A stretch of DNA of 64,000 nt from Diphasiastrum complanatum (GCA_029204225.1 CM055095.1:67295940-67359939), one strand, 5' to 3'; shown: positions 24,001 to 34,873, numbered from the stretch's first letter. Notes: a model not told the origin generated them from the letters alone. Numbers and translations are program-made.

Positions 24001-26747
24001 GGAGCACACAACGTTTTCTTTGTTAGTAAGCCCTTTCGAATTTTTCGATTTCCATACAATCCCAAAACACCATTCTGCCAAGTAAAACTCTTTGAGGAAA
24101 TCACTAGTTTGTCTTCATTTTGTTCAGTTCTCTGTCGAGAAGATCTTAATTCTTTTCCAAGGTAAAATTTGCACTATTCTTAAGTGCAACATTAATTTTC
24201 ACCATGGTAGGTAGAAATAAATATGGTTGTCTTTTCAAACTTTAGGTATGAAGCTGTGTTTCTAAGACTGTAAAGTTGAGCTTTACTCTTATCATCTCGG
24301 TGTTCCATATTGACCCTCGGAGCTACTGTGTGGATTATTACAGATGACATGTTGACTGAGGAACAAAATGAAATGGTGGAATCTGCTGCTGAGATGTTAT
24401 ATGGATTGATCCACGTCCGCTACATTTTAACAAGCAAGGGAATGAGCACAATGGTGAGTCCGAAGAGAGATTATTTCTTATATGATTTTGTTGGCAAAGT
24501 GAGGTGATTTGCTTTCTGAATAGTTGCTTTAAGTTATGAATCTACTGCCTGCATATTTGAATGTTGTCTTCAATCTATTCTCAAAGTAGGTCCCTTCTGA
24601 TGGAACTACATTTCTGAACAAGCATAGTTCTATTTTTTTTTCTTTTAAGCGGTTGCAAGGCTTTATTCCTCCCTATTGAAAAGAGTGTCATAGCGCTAGC
24701 AATTGCAACCTGCATTTTGTTGCTTCAAGGCTTAGAAGCTCAAGTGCTATATATCATGCTGGACTGTTTAGCTCTTCCACACAAAACAATCACATCGCAT
24801 GTGAGTCCTGACATATATAATTTGACTTGATTTGATACTTTACAGTAATTGTTATACAATTATTGGTTACAATAGGCCATTCACTATTTCAGCATCATTT
24901 AAGGCATATAGGTCAAGCAGTTAATACATGTCTGCAATCTTTAGTTGGTATTGTCAGCTGCAGGCACAAACATTGTCTTCGTGGTTCATTTTTTGTTGTT
25001 AACGGGTGAGGATTGAATCTTACCTTCCTGGCTGTAGCTCCTGATTTTTGTTTGTCCACATCATCTTTTTTACTGTGGATGAAACCACGCGAATGTTTGG
25101 TGGTGGAGTACATGAATGAGGGGGAGGAAGGAGGAAGAGAACGGTTTTGGAGAGTCAAACAGTGAATTGGACATGCTTGCTATGTGAACCAATATTGATA
25201 GACTTTTGTGTCGCGAAGACATACACGTGAGGTTTTATAACCTCAACAGAGAAATCCTAAGATCCCTTTATCAGATGGTTGTTTTCCATCCTGTCTGGCT
25301 TGTCCGGAGGTGGAGGAGTTTAAAGGATAGCATGGTTGCTTTTTTGACAAGCTTGTAGGTTATGGGTAGGCATGAAATTGTGCATAAGGAAGCTGCCGAC
25401 AGAGGAAAGTGTGAAGAACTTGCTTTGAATGTTAGATAGCCAGACAAAAGATAATAAAAGGCCCTCCCTGCTGAACCTGAGCAATTCAGCACTTTCTTAT
25501 GCTTTATCGCTTTGCAACTTTCTTCTCAAAAAGCAAAGAGGGCCCAGCGGGAACAAGCTTGCATGTTTTCCACAGACATAGGACTCCCTTGGTGAGGAAA
25601 ATTGTGAGGTTGTAAAGCTATTTGACTTGGATACATTATTCATGCCAGTTCATTCATTTGTAGCTTTTGAGAATTTTTTGGAAATAAGTGGTTAGTGAAG
25701 TAGTGCAATGGTTTCTATGGAGCTGGGTCGCAATTCAACTTTAAGAAGTTTAGTGACATGACTGAAGGGTAGTCAGAATATGCTTTTAGAGAACCTAAAG
25801 TAAGAATGACATGTTTTTCAGGCCATGATGCTTTCATATTGAACTGAATGATCAGATTCCTGTTTTAATTTCATTTTTGCAGAGTACATGTGTCAACTAT
25901 ATGTTCCTAAATCATGTTGCAATTTATTTTTTCTCACTGCGTGTCAACTAGATGTTCTTGATTTTGAAATTGTTTTTTAGGTTGACTACAGGATTTAGCT
26001 GACTAGATGTAGATCTTATCAATTGGCATGGTGCCTGTAGCTGGAGAAGTGCAAAACTGTGGATTTTGGTAGGTGTCCTAGAGTTTACTGCTCTGGGCAG
26101 CCTTGTCTACCAATGGGTCAATCCGATATACCTCGAACCAGCACCGTGAGAATATTCTGTCCAAAGTGTGAAGACATTTATTACCCAAGGTCCAAGTACC
26201 AGGGCAGTATCCTTTGTGACACTATTCGCTTGGCATTCATTTGTAAAAACAAGATCTGTTGTATTCCATTTTTTTTGTGGCATCATGTATTATACATGTG
26301 AGGAAGAAAATCTTGCATAATAGGTTTATGGAATTTTTTGTTAAATAAAAAAAATCCATAATGCTTTTTTGATATGTTGAATGCATGAGTACTCACTGCA
26401 TGTTGCTTCAGTATTTTTGTGACTTTCTTAACAAGTACAGGCATGCTGATGTGAGTTCTCATTTTTAGATTATTGTCACTGATTTGTTGTGTGGGATGTA
26501 TTCATGGTACTGTATTTTAATAAAAACAGAGATGGACTGGTGGTACAGTGTCAAGTAGGTGATACATAGAGCAAGTATGGAATAAATTTATCCTTGAATT
26601 AAGTTTTCAGACATCGATGGAGCATATTTTGGGACTACTTTTCCACACTTGTTCCTGATGACATATCCTTATCTCAAACCAGCAAAACCTTCCCAGAGCT
26701 ATATACCCAGAGTATTCGGTTTCAAGCTCCATAAAAGTGCGAGGTAG
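14859..26747 (+). CDS. CKB: Protein kinase CK2 regulatory (beta) subunit
   Basis: Five coding exons with GT-AG introns rebuild a 296-residue protein: 14859-15114, 15656-15877, 24344-24453, 26041-26206 and 26611-26747. CK2 beta dimerises and docks two catalytic subunits, setting substrate choice in nucleus and cytosol. The plant-type N-terminal extension (residues 1-100, Ser/Lys-rich) precedes an acidic Ser stretch and the hallmark [15 protein letters not shown] (from residue 107). [13 protein letters not shown] follows, then [20 protein letters not shown]. The zinc ribbon has Cys208 and Cys213 (CPRVYC) and Cys236 and Cys239 (CPKC). The C-terminal dimer tail is [15 protein letters not shown] with VFGFKLHK. 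Every junction keeps the frame; the exon 4/5 join recreates the conserved QGNIDGAYFG. The start gives the usual plant MYK(E/D)R opening. Length is close to the 276-290 typical of plants. The gene looks intact. A 5' UTR intron and an upstream ORF precede it. Confidence 0.95.
16520..18120 (-). mobile_element. copia fragment, gag end to integrase
   Basis: Minus strand. A zinc knuckle ([15 protein letters not shown], about 18068-18024) is followed after a frameshift by a 481-codon frame (17965-16520). That frame has protease [12 protein letters not shown], pre-integrase [14 protein letters not shown], integrase [38 protein letters not shown] and [13 protein letters not shown]. The catalytic-region DNWGEY has Trp where other elements often have Arg/Gly. 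The reverse transcriptase, RNase H, LTRs and most of gag are missing, so this is an internal piece inside the CK2 beta intron. It is a different lineage copy from the element at 812-6600. Confidence 0.9.
18345..18420. repeat. (GT)n and dispersed short repeat, weak copy
   Basis: After a (GT)n run, TGACGTTTTATGCCGGCAA and GCGTGATATTTTTGTTGGCA parallel the words TGATGTTTTTTGCGGGCAG and TGTGACATTTTTGGCGGTAC at 30490-30530, in the same orientation. Confidence 0.4.
18755..19245. repeat. GT-rich microsatellite tract
   Basis: About 370 bp of interrupted (GT)n, (GTAT)n and GTGC words, followed by a pure (GT)n at 19218-19247. Long frames on both strands here are low-complexity artefacts. Confidence 0.9.
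19280..19435. repeat. Degenerate telomere-like sequence, switching strand
   Basis: TTTAGGGTTTAGGCATTAGG is followed directly by AACCTTAAACCCCTC, TTAAACCCTAAACTG and CATAAACCCTAATC. The plant telomere heptamer TTTAGGG is visible first on one strand and then on the other, with many mutations. It lies within CK2 beta intron 2. Confidence 0.55.
19465..19640. repeat. Three-unit tandem repeat of about 71 bp
   Basis: GGAGTCGCGATTAGC recurs at 19468, 19540 and 19610, with GAGGGCTCAGAAGATA and AAGCAATA(G/A)AGGACT between. No coding function is seen. Confidence 0.8.
20485..20727 (-). pseudogene. First exon resembling a plant CUE-domain protein
   Basis: Antisense inside CK2 beta intron 2. An ATG at 20727-20725 opens 81 codons that end exactly at a donor (GAAAAGCAG|GTGTGC). 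The start [20 protein letters not shown] and the following [10 protein letters not shown] resemble, from memory of the family, the first exon of plant 'ubiquitin system component CUE' proteins. It ends [11 protein letters not shown], which is how the first CUE helix begins. CUE domains bind ubiquitin. The next exon, expected to continue the helix bundle with a conserved Asp/Leu-rich stretch, is not seen downstream. It is therefore probably a captured or abandoned exon 1. A nested gene with a distant second exon is possible but less likely. Confidence 0.5.
20955..21014. repeat. (GT)n(GA)n compound microsatellite
   Basis: A short GT run passes directly into about 45 bp of GA repeats. Confidence 0.95.
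21430..22985 (+). mobile_element. 5'-truncated LINE with RT C-terminal region
   Basis: The plus strand shows the end of a non-LTR reverse transcriptase: [28 protein letters not shown], then thumb/linker sequence spread over several frames. A zinc-knuckle tail follows, [19 protein letters not shown] with RCP next (about 22368-22432), the C-x2-C...H...C pattern found near the C-terminus of many LINEs. At least three frameshifts and one stop (21791-21793) break it. The 3' end carries ATTAATAAAGC before a T-rich/(TG)n tail near 22985. The RT catalytic domain is missing, as expected from incomplete target-primed reverse transcription. Confidence 0.75.
23520..23930 (+). mobile_element. copia relic, zinc knuckle and protease
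   Basis: Plus strand, heavily mutated. [13 protein letters not shown] (about 23545) is a zinc knuckle with two Cys replaced. After a stop the sequence reads SWSIDS, then [20 protein letters not shown] and, after a frameshift, [16 protein letters not shown]. These are the protease and pre-integrase blocks of a copia polyprotein. It lies about 400 bp before CK2 beta exon 3. Confidence 0.7.
24454..26040 (+). other. Intron 3 of CK2 beta
   Basis: Donor GTGAGT, acceptor GCCTGTAG. About 1.6 kb, AT-rich, with no recognised element or gene on either strand. Confidence 0.85.
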
Positions 26748-27860
26748 CTACGGAACAACTCTTTTGAAACCACCAAGATGAGGATTGTATTTCTGCTCTT
26801 GCAGTGGAATTTGTGAGAGTGGGCTCATTTATAACCTTTTTGATTTTGATTGATAACAACAGCGAAACTGTGTAGTTTGTCCTCCTATAAAGCAGGCTCA
26901 TACACCGTTTTGCCCTCAGTCTTATAGTTGGTGCTACTGGTCTATATTTTCTACAACACTTATATGGCTTTAGCCAACATTTTCATCTTCGGTTTGTTGC
27001 CTCTTATGACATGACTTTCACCTATTCATGTAATTTTTTGGCTTCAGTAGGGTTCTAGTAACAGACGAAGCTATTGGTAGAGGGTAATCTACTGGAATGT
27101 AGATATGAGTTCATGAGGTTCAGGCTTGTCTCTTTTTCTTTCTGGGGAATTTGTGAATCAACAGCGGATATTTCTATGGTTTTGATGGAGTAAATTTGCA
27201 GCACAGTGCAAGTTTTTGCTGGAACAGAATATGTTCCACTTACAAAATGGTATGTAGATGAACTTATAGAATGACTTAGAACATTTTTTTTATCAGTCTT
27301 AACTGTTTGACTATCAAGATGTCCATGATATGGCATTGCATGCTGAAACCAACTTCAATTCAACTGAGTGCATTCGACAGATTAAGCACCTTTCTTAATA
27401 TCTCAGTTTCTCACAGCACTGTTTCTATTTTGATAGCATTTATGTTATCACAATCTCAAGTCAATTCTCGAGTTCTTGGTATTAACTTTGTTTTATATAA
27501 CTGCCATTCCATTTTTTATATAATTGCATAGTTTTCTCTGTTGACATACTATTATATACAACTTGATTGTAGTTCCCAGGTATGGTAGTTTTCATCTTCA
27601 TTGAATTCCATTACTGTTCCATGTTAGTACCATCTGTGTTGTTTTCATGTATATTTATCTATTTGTTGTACTGGTTTTGGCTTCTAGCTGGTTTGGGTTT
27701 ATCCAAGAGATTTTTGATCTTCTTGATATCTAATGTCTTTCAAATTACTTATGAGGCCATGTGAAGAGATCTGGTTAGTTGTATACACATTGTTTCATGT
27801 CATTTTTACAAATCTCTCATTTACAATAGTATAAAGTATTATCTGATGTAGTCCCTAAAG
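26748..27860 (+). other. CK2 beta 3' UTR and downstream DNA
   Basis: No long convincing frame. The 3' UTR end is not determined. T-rich sequence with scattered TTTTATATAA-type words continues to about 27800. Confidence 0.4.
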
Positions 27861-28298
27861 TATGGCCTGTTGGTTGAGTGCTCCTTTCCTCACTGTGATT
27901 GTGGCCTGAAGTTGTATTACACTCAGGTGCACATCAACATACAAGATAAATTTAGAACTAAGGAAGCGGACCCCGGACGTGGACGCGCGGACGCGGACGC
28001 CTCAGGGGTGCGTCCGCATCCCCCATTTGCCATCCATTCTGTCTACCTAGGAGGAGGTGGATGGAGAGCGTGTGCACGGCCAGGATGTATTGCTAGCGTG
28101 AGGTAGGAGATGGCTGAGAGCCTAGGCGGTGGTATGGGACGCCGTCTGGGATAGAGGTCGGATCCAGCTTGATACGGTCACAGGCCAGGGCACGGTGGGT
28201 GGATCCGGATCAGGTCCTATGGCGGGGTGGAACGTGATTCGTTCGGTCTCTTGTGGTTAACCGGCACCTGGAGGTTTGCAGTAAGTAAGATTGTAACA
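27860..28298 (+). repeat. 5' LTR (3' edge) of a gypsy element
   Basis: The right edge is firm: TTGTAACA ends at 28298, followed by a 2-nt spacer and a tRNA-iMet primer-binding site. The left edge is uncertain. Within the LTR, 27966-28025 is GC-rich with GGACGCGGACGC words like those at 37810-39300. Confidence 0.5.
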
Positions 28299-28300
28299 TA

Positions 28301-28313
28301 TGGTATCAGAGCC
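28301..28313 (+). promoter_or_regulatory. Retrotransposon primer-binding site (tRNA-iMet)
   Basis: TGGTATCAGAGCC is the standard complement to the 3' end of plant initiator tRNA-Met, used to prime minus-strand DNA. It sits 2 nt after an LTR ending in CA. Confidence 0.9.
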
Positions 28314-29165
28314 ACTGCATGTTGAAAGCAGGTGCGTTGATCCGTAGAGTTTTTCTTGTAAGTTTTGGCGCTTATGACGGATTTCAGAACGGGTTTAAAA
28401 CACATTTTTTATGCGTGTTTTTCTATTCTTCCTTCCGCTGTTTTTTAAAAAAAAAAAGTGGTAGGGGCCCTAAGGAGGACTTGCCATGTGGCACTGTCCA
28501 GGGAAGGACAGGTGGCGGTCCCTCCTACTAAGATTTTGCTCCAGAATCGTGGATTCTTGGTCGCGATGGGGCCCTCCTCAGTTTAAACAAAATCGGATTT
28601 TCTTTTCATCGCTGTTTGACCAGCGGGAGTGACCAGAAAGTGTTGAGATAACTTGCTACGTGGCGTCATATGGACCAGGAGCGGTGGCAGCTGGAAGCCC
28701 CCTCCTATTCCGATGAATGTCAGATCTTCAGTTGTGGAAATTGGGGCCCTCCCTGAAAGTTTACACCAGTTTTCCTCTTCCTATTGCTGTCTGCCAGCGA
28801 TGGACAGGTGGAAGGAAAAGTAGAAATGGAAGGGGAGAAAGGGGCTGTAGGCCACCTGGCAAATTGCTAGGAGAAGGCCAGAAGGCTGAGGTGGAGGCTA
28901 GGTGGCAAGGCAAGGCCACTTGGCAGTTGGTAGGATGGCATGAAGAGGGAGGTATGCCTCTTCTATGCTTCTGTTTTGTGTGAAAAGAGGTGGAGGTGGT
29001 GGTGCATCCTTCTCTTTGCTCTCTCGTATTCCTCTTGGCAGCCATGGACAACACCATTTGGTTTGTGAAGAGACAGCAAGAGTAGTCTTGTATCTACCTT
29101 CCTTGAGTAGCTTTTGATTCTCTTCTTTCATCTCTTCTTAATTCACCTCTCTTCTCTTTGTAAAA

Positions 29166-29640
29166 ATGGAGCCTACTCCTACTACACAGCCTATGTTCCC
29201 TGTTCATGAGGCTACAGTATATGCCTCTGTCTTAGACCCTGATGCTTTGATGCTAGCTATTAACAGTCTACAACAACGGATTGTGGATATGCAAGCTAAG
29301 CATAGTCTGGATCAACATGACCTCAAGGAATTGACGCAGCTAAGGCAATTGGTGCATCAACCCTTGTTTACTCCTGAATTTTTTGCTGGGGAAAAGGAGG
29401 ATAGAACCCCGGAGGCGGTCTTGCAATGGCTGGATCGATGGAATTTGCACTTTTCCATGCACGATTCATCCGAGGACAACAAGATCAATCTAGCCGTCAT
29501 GTACCTGCGAGGTAAAGCATTTACCTGGTGGCAAGATAAGATATAAGGGGTAAGCTTGAAGTTTTTAGGAATTGGGAGGATTTTTGTAAGGCCTTTAAGG
29601 CGGCCTTCCTTTTTATTCTTGATGATTTTGAATTTTACCG
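29166..29640 (+). pseudogene. gypsy gag fragment, frameshifted
   Basis: An ATG at 29166 opens 126 codons. After a Gln/His-rich N-terminus comes the retrotransposon gag block: FTPEFFAGEKEDRTPEAVLQ, then WLDRWNLHF and LRGKAFTWWQDKI. A stop at 29544-29546 ends it. The gag continues in another frame as KLEVFRNWEDFCKAFKAAF (about 29553-29610). Together with the LTR and primer-binding site upstream it marks a plus-strand Ty3/gypsy (or related) element truncated within gag. Confidence 0.8.
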
Positions 29641-30340
29641 TCAATATGCAACGATCCATATTTTCTCTCCCCTTCTGATCTCCACAGCGCTGTGTGATCA
29701 TGCCCATAAGCATCGGTCCACAGATTGAGAAGAGAAGAAAAGAAAGAGAGAGACAATTTAAGCTTGTGGGCTTGAGCCTATCGGGTGTAGAAAGTGAGCG
29801 TCCATCAAACATGCCACTCATATTGGTTTTCAATACCTATGAACTATAACAAACCATTTGATCAACAACCAGCCCTGTCTTACTACTTATTGATTGCAGA
29901 GGCAGATCTAAGAACAGTGTGTTTAGGTTAGAAAAGTAAAACTCAACGCCTTTAATAGCTAGGAAGATCAAAGAGATCACAAGCAGATGTGCTGCCCAAA
30001 ATCCAGGCTTATGTCACCTGCAAGCTAATTGACTGGGTGCTTCTGGGAATCAAAGCTGCTCGTGCTGTAGCTGAGAGAGAGGGGACGTACCTTTGTAAAT
30101 GCTGTAAATGCTGATGTAAACGCTTCAACACCTCCAAGTAATCGTGCTTCAACACCTCCAAACTCGGGATTCAACACCTCCAAGAAACTCACGCAGGAAA
30201 AAATGCGCTACAACATTCAAGAAGGGCTGGCTATTTCTGCAACGACCGTAGGCTAGATCCTCAATGGTTGCAGCACAAGACCATTGCGGTGGAGGAGGAT
30301 GAGGAAGAGAGAGAGAGGCCCGATGGAGGAGGATGGAGTT
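29640..30340. other. No recognised gene
   Basis: About 700 bp after the gag break. A short repeated phrase, CTTCAACACCTCCAA, appears three times near 30120-30185. Nothing else is seen. Confidence 0.4.
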
Positions 30341-30345
30341 CGATC

Positions 30346-30348
<3 letters not shown>

Positions 30349-30395
<47 letters not shown>
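30349..30395. repeat. (GA)n microsatellite
   Basis: Uninterrupted GA dinucleotides, about 46 bp. Confidence 0.95.
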
Positions 30396-30399
<4 letters not shown>

Positions 30400-30479
30400 T
30401 CGAGGGAAATATAGGATTTGAATCTGGGGAGTTGAGACAATGAATTTTTTTTATAGGTGTATATTTTTAAAAATACATA

Positions 30480-30568
30480 GTTTTTGTGTGATGTTTTTTG
30501 CGGGCAGAGTGTGACATTTTTGGCGGTACAAAGTTAATTTTTTACGGCAACCCTTACACTCTCTCTCT

Positions 30569-30606
<38 letters not shown>
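30480..30606. repeat. Dispersed short repeat, inverted copy, with (AT)n
   Basis: The reverse complement matches 8205-8330: GAGAGAGAGTGTA, GGGTTGCCGT, AATTAACTTTGTACCGCC, AATGTCAC and CTCTGCCCGCAAAA. The shared end is an (AT)n tract (30570-30605) that abuts the hAT gene. Confidence 0.65.
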
Positions 30607-30610
<4 letters not shown>

Positions 30611-33583
30611 CGCTTGTCCCATTTGGGATGAGGTGGAGTTGATGCCCGACAAAAAGTGGCGTTGCCCTTTTTGTCGAAAGCAATTCACAGGGAACGCGTC
30701 TCGGGTTCGAGCACATTTGGGGGGATTGCGAGTCCGACCCACGGGGGGACGCTACGGGATCGACGTTTGTATGGTCATCCCCGCTGCGGAGAGGGCTCGC
30801 ATTTTCGAGGCATATTCTGAGCCAGTTGCTGAGCCCGGTGAGCCGTCCACAGATGTCGCGGACTCTGTTTCCATTGCTACACCCAGTGCCACCCACCCTG
30901 CCACTGCCCCACCCCCACTGTCGCATCCGCACCCGCCACCGCCTCCGCCACAGCCACTCGTACCCCCTCCGCCAGTACTCCCCATGGATCCAAAGCCTCC
31001 ACTGTTGCACCTACGCCTGTGCCATCACCGTCAGATCTACACGGCCCGTCCACATCCTCCGCTTTCGCACCTACACCTATGCCACCACCTCCAGGTCCGT
31101 ATCGTCCATCCACATCCTCCCAGCCATCCACAACCTGAGGCACCAGACAGATGTCCATGCCGGGATCTTTCAGAGAGGGGCAACATAGAGAGGCCACCAG
31201 GACCATAGCACAGATGTTCTATGACCTGAACCTCCCATTTATCATGGCATCATCCCACATCTTTCGAGAGGCTATCTCGAAAGTTACAGTCTGTGGGCCC
31301 GGCTACACACCACCCACAGCCAACGCACTACGCGGCCCTTTGCTCCAGGAGCGGGTTGCATCAGTCAGAGAGAGACTAGTCGCACTGCATGAGGCTTGAG
31401 ATAGATACGGTTGTTCCATCATGGCTGATGGGTGGATTGGTCGTCGTAGACGTCCACTCATTAACGTGATTGTTTCTAGTTGTTACGCTTCCATGTTCCT
31501 GCGCAACATCGACGCCTCTGAGGCAGGGAGAGTGCATTCGGCCGAGTACATTTACAGCATCATCCGCGCAGCGATAGAGGAGGTCGGGCCACAGCGTGTT
31601 GTCCAGGTAAATTTGCTTTCATCGGTTGCTTGGTCATTTACTGCTTAATGTTGATACAAAAGTTTTGCATGGTTTTGCATTAATTGCAATGTGTTTCCAA
31701 ACTGTGAACTGATCATGTGAACGTATCGCAAAAGGTTGTGACGGACAATGCGTCCAACTGCCGCGATATGAGGGAGCTTTTTATGGTAGAGTACCCCTCC
31801 ATTGTGTGGACTCCATGTGCCGCACACTCACTGGACCTCCTCCTGCATTCCATCGGGCGCCTGCCTTGGGTCAGTGAGATTCTCACGAGGGCACTTGCGG
31901 TTGTGGCCTTCGTCACACGCAAGCGCCGCATGACTGCGTTTTTCCGCACATTGAGCAGGTAAGATGCTACTTATTTTTTTGGCTTGTTCAAGATGCTTCA
32001 TTTTTTTTGCTCGTTCCATGTGTGTCTCTCATTCCGTTTGTCAATGCAGGCTCGACTTGAAGAAGCCCGCTCGCATCCGCTTCGCCTACCAGTTCATCAT
32101 GCTTGAGCGGCTACACAAGTTCAAGGGTGATTTGCGGCACATGGCTACTTCTGCAGAGTTCACCGCCATGGACCTGTCCACGACCCCAGAGGGCTTGGCC
32201 TTCCACGACATCCTCTTCATGCTTCTTGGTTTCCAAGGGGAGGCTCGAACTTGGGACCAAAGAAACTTTGGATACACATCCTCTTCATGGAGCCTTTCTG
32301 GGTGGATATGTAGCAGCTGATGGACGTCATGTGCCCCATCTACTGTGTTCTGAGGCTCGTTGATCGCGAGGGGTGCACGATGGGTCTCATATACGAGTTC
32401 ATGGACCGCATAGGCGAGTCTCTCCAGCGTTCTGAGCTGGACCGGGCCAGGTATAACTTTTTTCGTCTCACCATCTTTCTTTCCATTTACACTCTGTTTC
32501 GTCTTGCTGCCGCAACACGATGGTATGTAATTGTTGCCTCCATATGGTATGGTCCACAAGATGGAGCCTATTTGACGGTTGTGGCAGCGGCGATGGGATA
32601 AGTTTCACCGGCCCATTCACAGTGTGGCCCACATACTGCATCCGCAATTTCAGAGCGAGAGATAGTACGATGATGCAGAGCTGCATGTAGACTGGTTCTC
32701 ATACATCCGCCTCCTCAGCAGCGACACTAGTATCCGCAGCGCTCGAGGAGCAAAGGCTTAGTTACAAGTAAACTCTTGCTTTGTCGTACGTTGTCGTTCG
32801 TTCAATTTCCCTGCGCGGGCTCAAGTGTACTCACACACATCGCTGCTCAACTGTAGGCACTGTCTGGGGCTGTTCGACGAAGGCCTTGCACGTGTCCGAG
32901 AGAACAGGCTTTTGCTTGTATCAGGGTGGGAGAGCTACGGCGCTGGACAGCCAAACTTGAGGACGCTCACGCTCCGAGTCCTTTCACAAGTATGTTGTCT
33001 AATCTCATTCATCCAACCAATTTTCGCATTTTCTCTACAAGGTCGGTACTCACTCGAGTTGTTGCCAATTAATGCAAAACTGTTCTGCTTGCGTGTGCGA
33101 ACAGAACTGGTCAAAGTTCAGCCTTGTTCACACGAACAGGCGAAACCGTCTGACAACTGAGCGATGCAATGACTTGGTGTACTGCAACACCAACACCAGG
33201 GTGGTTCGATGCATCACGGAGAGCATGAGGGCAGGAGGCGCACGCGCCCTACTGCTGCAGGTATATTTCGTTGCTCTATCGTTTTGCGTTCGTATTAGTT
33301 TAAGACATCTAGTTTAATGCCCTCACGATTGCTTCGACTATTCTCACGAATGATTGACTGCAGGTCAATCCCGATGAGTGCCTGGATGCAGCGGCCGATC
33401 ATGAGGCAGAGCCAGAGGTTGATTCAGACGATGCCGCTGTGTGTCTGCGGGGTGATCCCGAGGATGATGCCGATGCCGATGAGTCCACCCCTCTTTCTGC
33501 CGATGTTCCATTGCCCTCCTCTGATAATGAGCCCACATATGATTCAGACGAGACGGTCGACCTTGCAGCGGATCTTCACTTTG
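30607..33583 (+). pseudogene. hAT-type transposase, broken
   Basis: Plus-strand exons in order. An N-terminal BED zinc finger (CPFCRKQF then RVRAHLGG) follows MAACPIWDEVELM at 30607. A Pro-rich linker is frameshifted near 31000-31150. The DUF659-like core has IAQMFYDLNLPFIMASSHIF and SIMADGWIGRRRRPL, then an exon from 31735 (VVTDNASNCRDM, TPCAAHSLDLLL) to 31958 and one from 32050 (LDLKKPARIRFAYQF). The C-terminal hAT dimerisation region includes WESYGAGQPNLRTL and NWSKFSLVHTNRRNRLT (33107-33160). An acidic tail ends at about 33583. hAT transposases cut and paste DNA with 8-bp target duplications. An in-frame TGA at 31397-31399, a frameshift near 32270 and a TAG near 32306 show it is dead. Terminal inverted repeats were not identified. 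Confidence 0.85.
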
Positions 33584-33671
33584 TAAAATCAGCAAGGGTG
33601 CTGATTTTTCAGCCAAATCAGAAGATAAAAATTGCCTATCCTGAGCCGTTTTTACGTTTTCGCGAGCAATA

Positions 33672-34253
33672 AGCAACATTCATATCATGCAGGAAATCTA
33701 CTGCTGCTTTAACCTTGAGGCTTTTGAGGCCCACTGAAATGGGAGCCCTAGGCTGGAAACCATACATCAGAGAAAATGGACTAAAACCTGTCGCTGAGTG
33801 CTTTGCACTATTATATGCAAACTCAATCATTGGAAGAGACCTTTCCCAATCCGACTGTCTTTTGAAAACATATGCCTGAAGCATATTTTCCATAGACTGG
33901 TTTGTCCTCTCTGTCTGACCATCCGATTCAGGATGATCTGATGACCCCAAACTTAGGGTGGTCTCTAATTTCTCAAAGACCGCTTGCCAGAATTTGCCAA
34001 TGAACTTTGGATCTCGATCACTAACAATGTCATTCGGCAAACCAAACAATCTGAACAACTTTTCCACGAAAAGCTGTGCAAGTTCAAAAGCTTTGACAGT
34101 TTGCTTGGTTGGTATGAACTGCGCCATTTTAGTTAACCTGTCAACTATTACCCAAATGGCGGCATTTTGCTTCCTCGTCCAGGGCAGCCCAACCACAAAG
34201 TCCATGGAAATGCTTTCCCACTTTCTTTCGGGAATTTCCAAGGGCATTAACAA
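33672..34253 (-). pseudogene. Ty3/gypsy integrase fragment
   Basis: Minus strand. The integrase core reads PERKWESISMDFVVGLPWT, VIVDRLTKMAQFIPTK, then DRDPKFIGKFW and SSDHPESDGQTERTNQ, giving the Asp-Asp-Glu catalytic set, followed by EFAYNSAKHSATGFSPF. The frame stops at 33670. It abuts the hAT C-terminal end. Confidence 0.9.
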
Positions 34254-34281
34254 ACCAGTTGCCTTAAGTCTTTCAGCTTTG

Positions 34282-34596
34282 TTAACTTGGCATTGCGCAC
34301 ACGAACTTTCCCAGATATGGACGAAGAAGATCGTTCATCATCTGCTGGAAAGTCGCTGGAGCATTTGTCAAGCCAAATGGTAAAACCAGAAACTCATAAT
34401 GGCCGTACCTAGTTCTAAACCCGGTTTTTTCAATATCCTCCGTCTTTATGCGAATCTGATGATACCCTGATCTCAAATCGATTTTGGTGAAGTACTTTGC
34501 ACCATGCAATCGATCAACCAGTTCATCCATTCGCGGCAAAGGATAACAGTTTTGAATCGTTAACTTATTCACAAGAGTGATAGAGTCATGACTCAT
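34282..34596 (-). pseudogene. Ty3/gypsy reverse transcriptase fragment
   Basis: Minus strand. It reads [20 protein letters not shown], then [14 protein letters not shown] and [17 protein letters not shown], the start of a gypsy RT up to just before the YxDD box. It is followed within about 30 bp by integrase sequence. The YxDD region, RNase H and the integrase N-terminus are therefore deleted. The element probably derives from a chromovirus-like gypsy lineage. Confidence 0.9.
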
Positions 34597-34873
34597 TAGA
34601 ATTTAGAACTTAGTGGAGATGGTAGATGTGCATTGTGGACTAATCTAGATTCCAGAATCCATTATCCAATTTCAATGTCCATACATATTACATATTATTA
34701 CAATTTACAAAATCACAAGTAACAATACTGAGTATTCAAGAGTCAAAATTCAACTCGGTGCTCGTTTATTATGATCATAAATCGGACACAAATTTCAAAG
34801 TTTTCTATATTACATTTTTATTTTTCAGTTAATTTGAACTACGTTACGTAAATTTCAAATCTGTGCATTTTGA

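Larger units (their letters stand above)
15878..24343 (+). other. Intron 2 of CK2 beta, 8.5 kb, filled with insertions
   Basis: The donor GTATGC follows the exon 2 AATG, and the acceptor TTACAG precedes ATGACATG. Inside are a minus-strand copia fragment, a GT-rich tract, telomere-like sequence, a three-unit 71-bp repeat, an antisense CUE-type exon, a LINE 3' end and a plus-strand copia relic. The flanking exons are intact, so the growth appears tolerated. Confidence 0.85.

Noticed and set aside
30877-31206. Gly/Val-rich minus-strand frame
   Set aside because: Shadow of the Pro/His-rich linker of the hAT transposase on the opposite strand.
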